64,000 bases of DNA from assembly GCF_000732195.1 (NCBI RefSeq), contig NZ_JNNU01000015.1, positions 1 to 64,000 of the forward strand, read 5' to 3'. Shown here one piece after another: positions 44,092 to 52,884 of the stretch (positions within the stretch are counted from its first letter, which is position 1; each line of letters starts with the position of its first letter). The stretch comes from Neorhizobium vignae. GTDB lineage: Bacteria > Pseudomonadota > Alphaproteobacteria > Rhizobiales > Rhizobiaceae. Under the pieces are notes generated by a model, which had not been told where the DNA came from, did no database searches, and worked only from the letters and a program-made list of their open reading frames with translations. The position numbers and the translations under genes were made by a program.

Positions 44092-44775
44092 ATGAGCGCA
44101 CGTACTGCACCGCCCGGCACCGAACAGCCAGAACTCCGCTCGGTCAAACAGATCGCCTATGAGCGGTTTCGCGAGGCGCTGTTCGATGGCCGGCTGCGGC
44201 CGGGTCAGTTCGTGTCCCAGCGAGAGCTCGTCGCGCTGCTCGGTCTTTCGATCGGCGCTCTGCGCGAACTCCTGCCGCGCCTGCAATATGAGGGTCTCCT
44301 GGTGGTCATGCCGCAGCGAGGCATCCAGATCACCCAGATCGATCTCTCGATCATCCGCCAGGCTTTCCAGGTGCGCATGGCGCTGGAGCGCGAGGCGGTG
44401 CTGACCGCCGTCAGGCGCATGCCGGACGCCATCCTCGACGAACAGGCCAGGCTTCACCAGTCGATCCTCGACGAGGTCCGCAATGCTCCCTCGCCGGATG
44501 TCTTCGAGCGCGGCCAGAAGGTCGACGACGGGTTTCACAACCTTCTCATCGAGGCGACCCAGAACGACCTGCTGATCCAGGCCTATGCGGTCAATGCGAT
44601 CCGCATGCGGCTCATCAAGCTCGACAGGATCAGCCTTTCCGAGCAGGTCCTGCCGCCGGCCTTCGCCGATCATCTGGCGATCATCGACGCCATCAAATCC
44701 CGCGATCCGCATGCGGCGGGCGACGCCATCGACCGCCACATCATGCATGCCCGCGAGCGGGCGATCGAGCTCTGA
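44092..44775 (+). CDS. GntR-family (FCD domain) regulator B
   Basis: A 227-residue regulator with AGGAGA at the start. Winged helix AYERFREALFDGRLRPGQFV then SQRELVALLGLSIGALRELL at about 20-59; FCD domain from about 85 (FQVRMALEREAVLTAVRRMP) with His in IDRHIMHARERAIEL at the end. A paralogue of the regulator at 40332 with the same partner gene type. Likely regulates aldolase B and possibly the Dpp-type operon downstream, where a GT-N3-AC palindrome is found. Confidence 0.88.
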   Translation: MSARTAPPGTEQPELRSVKQIAYERFREALFDGRLRPGQFVSQRELVALLGLSIGALRELLPRLQYEGLLVVMPQRGIQITQIDLSIIRQAFQVRMALEREAVLTAVRRMPDAILDEQARLHQSILDEVRNAPSPDVFERGQKVDDGFHNLLIEATQNDLLIQAYAVNAIRMRLIKLDRISLSEQVLPPAFADHLAIIDAIKSRDPHAAGDAIDRHIMHARERAIEL

Positions 44776-44892
44776 CAATCCCTCGTTTTATGTAACGGAC
44801 TGCCGGTTCGGCTGCGCCTGCTTACGCAGGCGGAGGTCCCCAGGCAGGCCGTCGGCCTTGATGTATGGCTGATCATGTCGGTCTTCATAAAA

Positions 44893-44905
44893 GTTGTCGA
44901 ACAAC
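44893..44905. promoter_or_regulatory. FadR/GntR-type palindrome
   Basis: GTTGTCGAACAAC is a perfect 5+3+5 inverted repeat containing the GT-N3-AC core (T-n-GT-n3-AC-n-A) typical of FadR-subfamily GntR operators. It lies downstream of regulator B and about 290 bp before the Dpp-type operon. Confidence 0.5.
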
Positions 44906-44989
44906 ATGTTTGCGGGTTCGAATCTTGTTGCATGGTGAAGCTGTCAAGCATCTGACGCTTTGGGAGAGTCAATTCAGGGAGGACCGAGC

Positions 44990-45075
44990 TTGGCGCGTCT
45001 GGAGCTATCCAACGTTTCGAAAAACTACGGGGCATTCGACGCCATCACGGACGTATCGCTTGCCATCGAGGACGA
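44990..45075 (+). pseudogene. Truncated N-terminus of a MalK/UgpC-type ABC ATPase
   Basis: After GGGAGG and a TTG (or lost ATG) start, the frame reads LARLELSNVSKNYGAFDAIT then DVSLAIEDE, the first beta strands of a MalK-class ATPase (compare MATVTLQNIQKRFGAVNVIE at 37137). Before the Walker A motif the match stops and the frame wanders to an end near 45187. Only about 28 codons remain. It is a relic of a sugar importer operon cut off at this point. Confidence 0.6.
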
Positions 45076-45183
45076 GTCGGTGAAGCGGTATTTCGGATTG
45101 ACAGGTGTCGTAAGACATCATATCTCTTGGATTGCGATTATCTACCTGCCGGGAGGAGACCGGCAATCCAAGGGAGGACGGCC

Positions 45184-46788
45184 ATGACGCCGCTATCGAG
45201 AATAATGGGACCGGTATTGCTCGGTTCCGCTCTGTTTTTCCAGCCTGCCTATGCCGAAACCCCGCCCAATATGCTGGTCGTCGGCTTCTCGATGACCAAT
45301 ATCCTGACGCTCGATCCCGCTGCCATCACCGGCAAGGAGACCGTACAGGTTCTCACAAACATATATGATAACCTTGTGGCGCTTGACGCCGTCAATCGCG
45401 CCCAGGTCAATCCGCAGCTGGCGGAGAGCTGGACGATCGCCGACGACAACGGCTCGATCACCTTCAAGCTGCGCAAGGGAGCGACCTTCGCTTCCGGAAA
45501 CCCGGTCACTTCGGCGGACGTGGTCTGGTCCTTCAAGCGGTTGATGAAGCTCAACCTGGCGCAGGCGTCGTTCCTGAAGACCCACGGCTTCTCTGCAGCC
45601 AATGCCGATGCAAGCTTCACCGCTCCGGACGACGGCACTGTTGTCATCAAGCTGCCGAAGAAGGTCGATCCGCAGGTCATCGTACAGACGCTCGGCATCG
45701 TCGGTCCAGGCTCCATCCTCGACATGAAGGCGGTCATGGAGCACGACAAGAACGGCGATATGGGCGCCGCCTGGCTCACCAACAACTCCGCCGGCTCCGG
45801 TCCGTTCACGCTTGGCCAGTGGCAGTCGAACGAGCGCGTCACGCTCGAGCAGAACCCGAAATACTGGGGCGACAAGCCGGCCATGCGCCGGATCATGATG
45901 CGCCATCTGGCCGAATCGCAGAGCCAGCGGCTGATGCTCGAAAAGGGCGATATCGACATCGCCTTTTCCATGTCGGCAGCGGACCTCAAGGCGCTCGAGA
46001 GCAGCAAGGACGTCAAGATCCAGACGAACGGCGGCAGCGGCTTCTATTATCTCGCAGTTTCCATGAAGGACGAGAAGTTCCAGAAGCCGAAGGTTCGCGA
46101 GGCGCTGCGTTATCTCATCGACTACCAGGGCCTGAACGACAGCGTGCTGCCCTATTTCGGCAAGCTGCGCGATCGTCCCGTTCCTGCAGGAATCTTCGGC
46201 GCCCTGCCGAATGCGGGCTACAAGCTCGACGTCGCAAAGGCCAAGGCGCTGCTTGCCGAGGCCGGTTATCCGAACGGCTTCTCGACCACGCTGCGCGCCA
46301 TTTCCGACGTGCCGTTCATGAGCCTTGCGACCGCCATCCAGGCGACGCTGGCGCAGGCCGGCATCAAGGCCGAGATCGTCACCGGTTCCGGCGACCAGAT
46401 CTACGGCGCGATGCGCGAACGCAAATATGAGCTCCTGGTCGGTCGCGGCGGCGGCGGCCAGTTGCCGCATCCGGACTCGAACTTCCGCGCCATCGTCTAC
46501 AATCCCAACAATGCGGATGAGGCGAAGCTCACGAATTTCCAGGGCTGGCGCACGTCCTTCTATGATGAGAAGATCAACAAGATGATCGATGACGCTCTCG
46601 TCGAAGGCAACAAGGACAAGCAGATCAAGCAATATCAGGACATCCAGACCTACTACGCGGATATCGTCCCGGCGATCCAGCCCTTCTCGGAAGTGGTCGA
46701 CAGCGTCGGCTTCCGGGCCGACATCAAGGGTCTCGAGCTGAACCCGTCCTGGTCCACCCAGCTTCGCACCGTGAAGAAAGAACGATAA
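45184..46788 (+). CDS. Dpp/Opp-type ABC transporter substrate-binding protein 1
   Basis: A 534-residue family 5 (SBP_bac_5) binding protein. Start 45184 follows AGGGAGG; signal peptide ends near PAYA. Typical features: LTNIYDNLVALDAVNRAQVN at about 58-77, QLAESWTIADDNGSITFKLR at about 79-98, SGPFTLGQWQSNERVTLEQN at about 204-223 and DNLVALD-type N-lobe. The family binds peptides, but rhizobial members also carry opines, oligosaccharides and sugar acids. First gene of a five-gene importer. A hairpin follows directly after the stop. Confidence 0.9.
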   Translation: MTPLSRIMGPVLLGSALFFQPAYAETPPNMLVVGFSMTNILTLDPAAITGKETVQVLTNIYDNLVALDAVNRAQVNPQLAESWTIADDNGSITFKLRKGATFASGNPVTSADVVWSFKRLMKLNLAQASFLKTHGFSAANADASFTAPDDGTVVIKLPKKVDPQVIVQTLGIVGPGSILDMKAVMEHDKNGDMGAAWLTNNSAGSGPFTLGQWQSNERVTLEQNPKYWGDKPAMRRIMMRHLAESQSQRLMLEKGDIDIAFSMSAADLKALESSKDVKIQTNGGSGFYYLAVSMKDEKFQKPKVREALRYLIDYQGLNDSVLPYFGKLRDRPVPAGIFGALPNAGYKLDVAKAKALLAEAGYPNGFSTTLRAISDVPFMSLATAIQATLAQAGIKAEIVTGSGDQIYGAMRERKYELLVGRGGGGQLPHPDSNFRAIVYNPNNADEAKLTNFQGWRTSFYDEKINKMIDDALVEGNKDKQIKQYQDIQTYYADIVPAIQPFSEVVDSVGFRADIKGLELNPSWSTQLRTVKKER

Positions 46789-46798
46789 TCCTCGGTTG

Positions 46799-46836
46799 GC
46801 CGCGGCGCGGGCCTCGTGGTCCGGCAGCGCCGCGGC
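46799..46836 (+). other. Hairpin after substrate-binding protein 1
   Basis: GCCGCGGCGC (46799-46808) pairs perfectly with GCGCCGCGGC (46827-46836). It starts 11 nt after the binding-protein stop and ends 26 nt before the permease start; no T-run. A position typical of mRNA-stabilising stems in importer operons. Confidence 0.6.
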
Positions 46837-46862
46837 ATCCGGTACGGTCCTGAGGAAGTCCC

Positions 46863-47879
46863 ATGAACAACGAGCGTCTCACCGCTTTCACGCGGCAGGC
46901 CGGCACCATATTGGCAACCCTTCTCGGATTGCTGATCCTGACCTTCTGCATCGGACGGCTGATGCCTGTCGATCCGGTCCGCGCCATTGTCGGCGAAGAG
47001 GCCGACCAGGCCACATACGACACGGTTGCGGAACGGATCGGCGCGAACCTTCCTCTCTACCAGCAGTTCTTTCGCTACGTGAGCGATCTGCTGCATGGCG
47101 ATTTCGGGACGTCGATCCGGACCGGGCAACCGGTCATCAACGACATCCTGCATGTCATGCCAGCGACGATCGAGCTTGCGACCTTCGCGATCATCGTCGG
47201 GGCGGGCCTGGGTATTCCGCTCGGCATTCTCGCCGCCGTGCGCCGCAACCGTCCGGTCGACCACATCATCCGGTTCCTCACCCTGATCGGCCATTCCATG
47301 CCGATCTTCTGGACCGGCATGATCGGCCTGATCATCTTTTACGCGGCGCTGGATCTGGTCGGCGGCGGCGGCCGTCTGTCGGATTATTATATCGGCATCG
47401 TGCCGGAAACGACCGGCTTCCTGCTGATCGACGCGATCATCGCCGGCGACTGGGAAGTCTTGCGGGATGCGGTCAACCATCTGCTTCTGCCGGCGAGCAT
47501 CCTCGGTTATTCGTCGATGGCCTATATCACCCGCATGACCCGCAGTTTCATGCTGGACCAGCTGAACCAGGAATATGTTACCACGGCGCGTGTGAAGGGG
47601 CTCTCGAAGGGCCGCACCATCTGGCACCACGCCTTCGCGAATATCCGCGTACAGCTGGTGACGATCGTGGCGCTCGCCTATGGCAGCCTGCTGGAAGGCG
47701 CGGTCCTCATCGAGACCGTGTTCTCCTGGCCGGGCTTCGGCCAATACATCACCAACAACATGCTGATCGGCGACATGAACGCGGTGATGACCTGCGTGCT
47801 ACTGGTCGGTATCATCTTCATTGCGCTCAACCTGCTTTCCGACGCGCTTTACAAGATCTTCGATCCGAGGACGCGGTGA
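46863..47879 (+). CDS. Dpp/Opp-type ABC transporter permease 1a (DppB-like)
   Basis: A 338-residue permease. First helix AGTILATLLGLLILTFCIGR; MPVDPVRAIVGEEA at about 36-49 is the DppB N-terminal loop; DFGTSIRTGQPV at about 80-91 is the conserved D-x-G-x-S motif; coupling loop YVTTARVKGLSKGRTIWHHA at about 238-257; end region FSWPGFGQYITNNMLIGDMN. Six helices. Partner of the permease at 47881. Confidence 0.92.
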   Translation: MNNERLTAFTRQAGTILATLLGLLILTFCIGRLMPVDPVRAIVGEEADQATYDTVAERIGANLPLYQQFFRYVSDLLHGDFGTSIRTGQPVINDILHVMPATIELATFAIIVGAGLGIPLGILAAVRRNRPVDHIIRFLTLIGHSMPIFWTGMIGLIIFYAALDLVGGGGRLSDYYIGIVPETTGFLLIDAIIAGDWEVLRDAVNHLLLPASILGYSSMAYITRMTRSFMLDQLNQEYVTTARVKGLSKGRTIWHHAFANIRVQLVTIVALAYGSLLEGAVLIETVFSWPGFGQYITNNMLIGDMNAVMTCVLLVGIIFIALNLLSDALYKIFDPRTR

Positions 47880-47880
47880 C

Positions 47881-48786
47881 ATGGCAGCTCAATCTCTCGA
47901 CATGCAGGACGTGGCCATGAACGGTACTCGCTCAAACCCAAATTCGGCCTTCCGCCGACTGCTCGCCGTCATCCGCGAGCTTCTCGGCAACCCGTCTTCG
48001 GGTTTCGGCCTCGTGGTCATCACCATCCTGGTCCTGACGGCGATCGTCGCACCGCTGATCGCGCCCTATGATCCGAATGTCATCAACCTCGGCAATACGC
48101 TGAAGCCGCCGAGCGCCGAGCACTGGTTCGGGACCGACGAGCTCGGACGCGACATCATGAGCCGCATCATCTACGGCACGCGCATCAGCCTGACGATCAT
48201 CACCATCGTCTCGGTCATCGTCGGTCCGATCGGGCTTTTGGTCGGCACGACGGCCGGTTATTTCGGCGGCTGGTACGATACGATCATGATGCGTATCACC
48301 GATATCTTCCTGTCCTTCCCGAGCCTCATCCTGTCGCTCGCCTTCGTGGCGGCCCTCGGCGCCGGCCTCGAAAATGCGATCATCGCCATCGGTCTCACCA
48401 CCTGGCCGCCGATCGCCCGCCTGGCCCGCGCCGAAACGCTGACCTTCCGCGGTGCCGACTATATCTCGGCCTCGCGCATGCAGGGGGCATCGGCGCTGCG
48501 CATCATCATCAAGTCGATCATGCCGATGTGCCTGCCGTCGGTCCTGGTGCGCATCACGCTGTCGATGGCGACCGTCATCCTGACGGCTGCGGGCCTCGGT
48601 TTCCTCGGTCTCGGCGCCCAGCCGCCGCTGCCCGAATGGGGGGCGATGATCGCTACCGGCCGGCGCTACATGCTGGACAACTGGTGGCTGGTCGCCTTCC
48701 CGGGCGGCGCCATCCTGCTCGTCAGCCTTGCCTTCAACCTTCTCGGCGACGGCCTGCGCGACGCGCTGGATCCCAAGCAAAGATAG
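47881..48786 (+). CDS. Dpp/Opp-type ABC transporter permease 1b (DppC-like)
   Basis: A 301-residue DppC-like permease beginning 1 nt after the previous stop. HWFGTDELGRDIMSRIIYGT at about 80-99 is the family signature, and DYISASRMQGASALRIIIKS at about 197-216 the coupling loop, followed by ILTAAGLGFLGLGAQPPLPE at about 239-258. An alternative start lies six codons downstream. Confidence 0.92.
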   Translation: MAAQSLDMQDVAMNGTRSNPNSAFRRLLAVIRELLGNPSSGFGLVVITILVLTAIVAPLIAPYDPNVINLGNTLKPPSAEHWFGTDELGRDIMSRIIYGTRISLTIITIVSVIVGPIGLLVGTTAGYFGGWYDTIMMRITDIFLSFPSLILSLAFVAALGAGLENAIIAIGLTTWPPIARLARAETLTFRGADYISASRMQGASALRIIIKSIMPMCLPSVLVRITLSMATVILTAAGLGFLGLGAQPPLPEWGAMIATGRRYMLDNWWLVAFPGGAILLVSLAFNLLGDGLRDALDPKQR

Positions 48787-48812
48787 GCCCGAAACAGTGT
48801 TAGGATTCCACC

Positions 48813-49670
48813 ATGGATAACAGCCAGGCACTCCTGAAGGTCGAAAATCTCCGCGTCAGCTATCGCAGCGGCAAGACCTACAACACCGTCGTCAAGGGCG
48901 TCTCCTTCGATCTCGGCCGCGAGCGGCTCGGCATTGTCGGCGAGTCCGGCTCCGGCAAGTCGACGATCGGCCGCGCGCTGCTGAAGCTCCTGCCGACCGC
49001 GAAGATCGAGGCCGACCGGATGGATTTCGGGGGCATCGACCTCATCTCCGCCAGCGAAAAGCAGATGCTGACGATCCGCGGCCGACGCATTTCGATGATC
49101 CTCCAGGATCCGAAATTCTCGCTCAACCCGGTGCATCGCGTCGGAGACCAGATCGCCGAGGCCTATCGTGTTCACTACAGGGCCTCGGCGCAGGTCGCCC
49201 GGCAGAAGACGCTGGAAATGCTGGAGGCGGTGAAGATCCGCGATCCGGAACGGGTGTTCGGCCTTTATCCGCACGAAGTCTCGGGCGGCATGGGCCAGCG
49301 CATCATGATCGCCATGATGCTGATCCCCGAGCCGCAGATCATCATCGCCGACGAGCCGACCTCCGCGCTCGACGTCACCGTGCGCATGCAGGTCCTCAAC
49401 ATCCTGAACGAGCTGGTGACCAACAAGGGCATCGGCCTCATCATGATCAGCCACGACCTCAACCTGGTGCGCAATTTCTGCGACCGGGTTCTGGTCATGC
49501 GCCATGGCGAGGTCGTCGAGGAACGGGCGGCCCGGGACATGCGCAACTGCACGCATCCCTATACTCAAGGGTTGCTTGCCGCGCAGCCGCATATCGGCGG
49601 CAGCCGCAAGCCGCTTCCGGTCCTGAACCGCCAAACCATCTCCCAAGAGACCAAAGAGGTGCGCGCATGA
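48813..49670 (+). CDS. Dpp/Opp-type ABC transporter ATPase 1a (DppD-like)
   Basis: A 285-residue ATPase. Walker A GESGSGKST at about 45-53, ILQDPKFSLNPVHRVGDQIA at about 96-115, signature EVSGGMGQR at about 154-162, Walker B IIIADEPTSALDVTVR at about 174-189. The C-terminal oligopeptide-transporter domain (CTHPYTQGLLAAQPHIGG) is present but short. Overlaps the next ATPase gene by 4 nt (ATGA). Confidence 0.92.
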   Translation: MDNSQALLKVENLRVSYRSGKTYNTVVKGVSFDLGRERLGIVGESGSGKSTIGRALLKLLPTAKIEADRMDFGGIDLISASEKQMLTIRGRRISMILQDPKFSLNPVHRVGDQIAEAYRVHYRASAQVARQKTLEMLEAVKIRDPERVFGLYPHEVSGGMGQRIMIAMMLIPEPQIIIADEPTSALDVTVRMQVLNILNELVTNKGIGLIMISHDLNLVRNFCDRVLVMRHGEVVEERAARDMRNCTHPYTQGLLAAQPHIGGSRKPLPVLNRQTISQETKEVRA

Positions 49671-50425
49671 CCGCCATCGACGTCCGCAACCTCTCGATCG
49701 ATCTGGGTTACAGCTCGGCGAAGAAGCGCATTCTCGGCGATGTCTGCTTTTCGGTCGAGGCAGGCGAATCCTTCGGGCTTGTCGGCGAGTCCGGTTCCGG
49801 CAAGTCGACCATCCTGCGCTGCATCGCCCGTCTCCTGAATCTCTGGGAGGGCGACATCCAGCTCGAGGGACGGTCGGTCAACGACATGCCCTTCGTCGAA
49901 TATTGCCGCGCGGTCCAGATGGTCTTCCAGGATCCCTACGGTTCGCTGCATCCGCGCCAATCGATCCGCACCGCGCTTCAGGAGCCGCTCCGCATCCATC
50001 GCATGGACCGCCAGGTCGAACGCATGGAGCGGGCTCTGATCGATGTCGGTCTCGATCCGGCCTTCCTGTCGCGTTTTCCGCACGAGCTTTCCGGCGGCCA
50101 GCGCCAGCGCGTGGCGATTGCGCGCGCACTCATTCTCGAACCGCGCATCCTGCTTCTCGACGAGCCGACCTCGGCACTCGACGTCTCGGTGCAGGCGGAG
50201 GTGCTCAATCTGCTCGCCGATCTGCGTGCAAAACGCAACTTGACCTATCTCTTCGTTTCCCATGATCTTGCAGTGATCGATCATATGTGCGAGCGGCTGG
50301 CGGTAATGCAGCATGGTCGCGTGGTCGAGGTGATGAGCCGAGACGTGCTGGCGACAGGTCAGGCCAAGGATCCCTATGCCCGCGAACTGATCCAGGCGAG
50401 CCTCGAATACGACCACGCTGTCTGA
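49667..50425 (+). CDS. Dpp/Opp-type ABC transporter ATPase 1b (DppF-like)
   Basis: A 252-residue ATPase with Walker A GESGSGKST at about 43-51, MVFQDPYGSLHPRQSIRTAL at about 85-104, signature ELSGGQRQR at about 142-150 and Walker B ILLLDEPTSALDVSVQ at about 162-177. It ends soon after the AKDPYARELIQAS helix, without a long C-terminal domain. Last importer gene; the GntR gene follows 31 nt on. Confidence 0.92.
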   Translation: MTAIDVRNLSIDLGYSSAKKRILGDVCFSVEAGESFGLVGESGSGKSTILRCIARLLNLWEGDIQLEGRSVNDMPFVEYCRAVQMVFQDPYGSLHPRQSIRTALQEPLRIHRMDRQVERMERALIDVGLDPAFLSRFPHELSGGQRQRVAIARALILEPRILLLDEPTSALDVSVQAEVLNLLADLRAKRNLTYLFVSHDLAVIDHMCERLAVMQHGRVVEVMSRDVLATGQAKDPYARELIQASLEYDHAV

Positions 50426-50456
50426 GTTTCACATCCGAGACGCCATGGAGTGCCCG

Positions 50457-51191
50457 ATGACAGCCGAAGCCCCATCCTCTACCTGGCGCCGCAGGGAGAC
50501 CCTGAGTTCGCAGGTCGTGCGCACGATCGCCGAGCGGATCAAGCTTGGGGACTATCCGCGCGGATCGAAGCTTCCGACGGAAAAGGCGCTGATCGACGAA
50601 CTGGGCGTCAGCCGGACGGTTGTCCGGGAGGCGATCGCCAACCTTCGGGCAAGCGGCCTCGTCTCGATTCATCACGGGATCGGCGTCTTCGTTCGTCAAG
50701 ACGCGGGTGTAACGCCTTTCCGCCTTGGCGACGAAAACCTGATGCTGGTCGAGAACCTGGTAAAGGGCCTCGAGCTGCGTATCGGCATCGAATCGGAAGC
50801 GGCAGCACTTGCCGCAGACCGGCGGACACAGGCGGATATCCAGGCCATGACCGCGGCCTGCAAGGCGATGGATGTCGCCGTCCGTCGTGCAAGCCGGGAC
50901 ACGCAGGCGGATTTCGATTTCCACCGCTCCGTTGCTACCGCCAGCCATAACGAGCATTTTTTCCGTATTTTCAACTATCTCGGCGAAACCCTGATGCCGC
51001 GCATGCGGCTTTCGACCCATGCGGTCGATGACGCGAGTCTCTCCGTGCATCTCAAGCGCGTCAATGAAGAACACCGTGCCATTCTGAACGCAATCGAAGC
51101 CCGTGACGTGGAAGGCGCGCGCGGGGCGATGCGCAAGCATCTGGGCGACAGCCGCGACCGGATGCTCGAACGGTTACGGCAGGAGCCATGA
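50457..51191 (+). CDS. FadR-subfamily GntR regulator C
   Basis: A 244-residue regulator. Start 50457 has GGAG in front; an ATG four codons upstream is possible. Winged helix QVVRTIAERIKLGDYPRGSK then LPTEKALIDELGVSRTVVRE at about 16-55, with GVFVRQD wing end; FCD domain from about 95 (KGLELRIGIESEAAALAADR). FCD metal His residues are in DFHRSVATASHNEHF and RKHLGDSRDRM. It is in the same transcription direction as the importer and overlaps the hydrolase gene by 4 nt, so it probably regulates this operon. Similar in type to the regulator at 54621. Confidence 0.88.
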   Translation: MTAEAPSSTWRRRETLSSQVVRTIAERIKLGDYPRGSKLPTEKALIDELGVSRTVVREAIANLRASGLVSIHHGIGVFVRQDAGVTPFRLGDENLMLVENLVKGLELRIGIESEAAALAADRRTQADIQAMTAACKAMDVAVRRASRDTQADFDFHRSVATASHNEHFFRIFNYLGETLMPRMRLSTHAVDDASLSVHLKRVNEEHRAILNAIEARDVEGARGAMRKHLGDSRDRMLERLRQEP

Positions 51192-52246
51192 TCGACAGCG
51201 AGAACATGTCGAGCCTCGCAGCGAGGCTGCGCGACAATCTCTCGTTCGACTGGAATTTTCACCCGGCCGCGGAAAGCTTTCCAGACTGGAAGGACCGCAC
51301 ACGAAACAAGGTGCGGCAGGCACTCGGCGTCGGGCGGATCTCGCCCGCAAGCGCGTCGGTCCTCGCGGAGTGGACCGAAGACGGACGCATGGGCCAAGAG
51401 TTCGAACTTGGTTTTTCGAACGGCGAAACGACGAGAGCCTATCTCCTTCGTCCCGATACGAATGACGTTACGCCTGCCGTGCTGCTGCTGCACGACCACG
51501 GCTCGTTCTTCTCGATCGGCAAGGAGAAGATGATCCGCCGCTCCGGCGAGACTTCCGAGGTCGCAGCGGACACGGATCGATGGGCGGCCAGACTTTACGG
51601 CGGCCGGCATGTCGGCAACGAACTCGCCCGGCGCGGTTATACCGTGCTCTGCGCCGACGCGCTCGGCTGGGGCAGCCGGAAAGGCAACGGTTACGAAGCG
51701 CAGCAGGCGCTCGCCGCCAATCTCATGCAGTTCGGGGTTTCCTACGCCTCCGTCATCCTGCTCGAGGACCTCGAAGCGATGGCCTGGCTTCGCGCACTGC
51801 CCGGCGTCGATGGAAACCGTGTGGCGAGCTTCGGGTATTCGATGGGCGGCTCGCGCGCGTGGCAGTTGGCCGCACTGTCGGACGATGCCAGGGCCTGCGT
51901 CGCCGGCGGCTGGATGGGGACGCTGCAGGGCCTCATGCAGCCGGGCAACAACCAGCTTCGTGGGCAGTCGGCCTTTTCCCTGCTGCATCCGCCGATCGCC
52001 GGAAAGCTCGATTACCCGCATTTTGCAGGGCTTGCCGCGCCGAAACCCGCGCTGATCTTCAGCGGTGCCGAAGACCGGCATTTTCCCCCGCCTGCCGCCG
52101 TGGCGGCGCAGGAGCAACTTCATGCGATCTGGATGGCCGCGGATGCGGAACATGGCCTCGAGACGCGGCTTTGGCCCGGCGCGGCTCATGCATTCCCGGT
52201 CGATCAGCAGGACCATGCGATGGACTGGCTCGATCGGGTGATGTGA
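51188..52246 (+). CDS. Alpha/beta hydrolase (acetyl-xylan-esterase-like)
   Basis: A 352-residue cytoplasmic hydrolase with no signal peptide. PAVLLLHDHGSFFSIGKEKM at about 97-116 is the oxyanion strand, CADALGWGSRKGNGYE at about 154-169, nucleophile elbow VASFGYSMGGSRAWQL at about 210-225 (Ser in GYSMGG), acid region LIFSGAEDRHFPP at about 290-302 and catalytic His in LWPGAAHAFPVDQQ at about 327-340. The acetyl-xylan-esterase / dienelactone-hydrolase-like group deacylates sugars. It may process the compound imported by the upstream transporter. Start overlaps the GntR stop. Confidence 0.82.
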   Translation: MIDSENMSSLAARLRDNLSFDWNFHPAAESFPDWKDRTRNKVRQALGVGRISPASASVLAEWTEDGRMGQEFELGFSNGETTRAYLLRPDTNDVTPAVLLLHDHGSFFSIGKEKMIRRSGETSEVAADTDRWAARLYGGRHVGNELARRGYTVLCADALGWGSRKGNGYEAQQALAANLMQFGVSYASVILLEDLEAMAWLRALPGVDGNRVASFGYSMGGSRAWQLAALSDDARACVAGGWMGTLQGLMQPGNNQLRGQSAFSLLHPPIAGKLDYPHFAGLAAPKPALIFSGAEDRHFPPPAAVAAQEQLHAIWMAADAEHGLETRLWPGAAHAFPVDQQDHAMDWLDRVM

Positions 52247-52302
52247 GGGTGGGCTGGAGGGCAAGTCCTTCGCGGATGGTGATCACATATGAATGCATGG
52301 GG

Positions 52303-52484
52303 CGGTGCGAGGAGCCCCTCCCGCTTGTGGGGAGAGGTTGGGGAGGAGACTCATCCAGCATCAAAACCCCTCCCGCCTGCCGGCCACCCTCCCCACAAGG
52401 GGGAGGGTTAAGGATGCCGCGCTGCCTCACCCCACCCTTGAGGGGGAGATGTCCGGCAGGACAGAGGGGGGTAAGGCGGGATGC
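52303..52484. repeat. GC-rich mosaic intergenic repeat (rhizobial RIME-like)
   Basis: Several short palindromic blocks follow one another: CCCCTCCCGCTTGTGGGGAG, then ACCCTCCCC-N5-GGGGAGGGT around 52386-52408, then CCCACCCTTGAGGGGGAG, with CCTGCCGG and TCCGGCAGG copies in between. This is the style of the mosaic palindromic intergenic elements spread through Rhizobium and Agrobacterium genomes. Copy number cannot be judged from one window. Confidence 0.6.
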
Positions 52485-52686
52485 AGCTTCCAATACTGTC
52501 TTTCGGTGTTCGCCCCGTGGACAATTCATCGCAGCCTTCCAGCATCCCCAATGACTTAACCGCGTCATCATCCACGCCCTTTGAACCCATGCCTACAATT
52601 GCCCCGCTTCCGTCGCCGGAGTGTTTCGCGAGACGTTCGCGGGCAGGCGGAGGCCGGCGCTTTCATCGGAACCGTAACGTGCGGGG

Positions 52687-52869
52687 ATGGTGGAAGAGGT
52701 GAAAGCCATGGAGTGCTGGTCGAAAGACGAACATTCCTATCAAGCCTTCCCCTGGCCACCGGGCCGGGTTCGGTTGAGCCGTGCAAGTGGCAAGGTTTCC
52801 CGAAAGGAGATCGTGAACGAAGCCATGCAGCGAGGCGAGGTGATCACCTGTAGGGGCCGGAAGCCCTGA
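52687..52869 (+). CDS. Possible small protein, 60 residues
   Basis: An open frame from ATG with an internal ATG at 52708 that has GAGG before it. The product is basic and Trp/Pro-containing (MECWSKDEHSYQAFPWPPGR onward, ending CRGRKP). No family is recognised and there is an open frame on the other strand of the same length, so coding is doubtful. Confidence 0.22.
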   Translation: MVEEVKAMECWSKDEHSYQAFPWPPGRVRLSRASGKVSRKEIVNEAMQRGEVITCRGRKP

Positions 52870-52884
52870 CAAGACGCCGAAGGC

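Larger units (their letters stand above)
44776..45183. other. Intergenic region with GntR-type palindrome and ATPase relic
   Basis: The 408 nt between regulator B and the Dpp-type operon hold no complete gene. They contain the palindrome at 44893 and the broken start of an ABC ATPase at 44990, followed by unrecognised sequence and the strong AGGGAGG site of the next gene. Confidence 0.6.
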
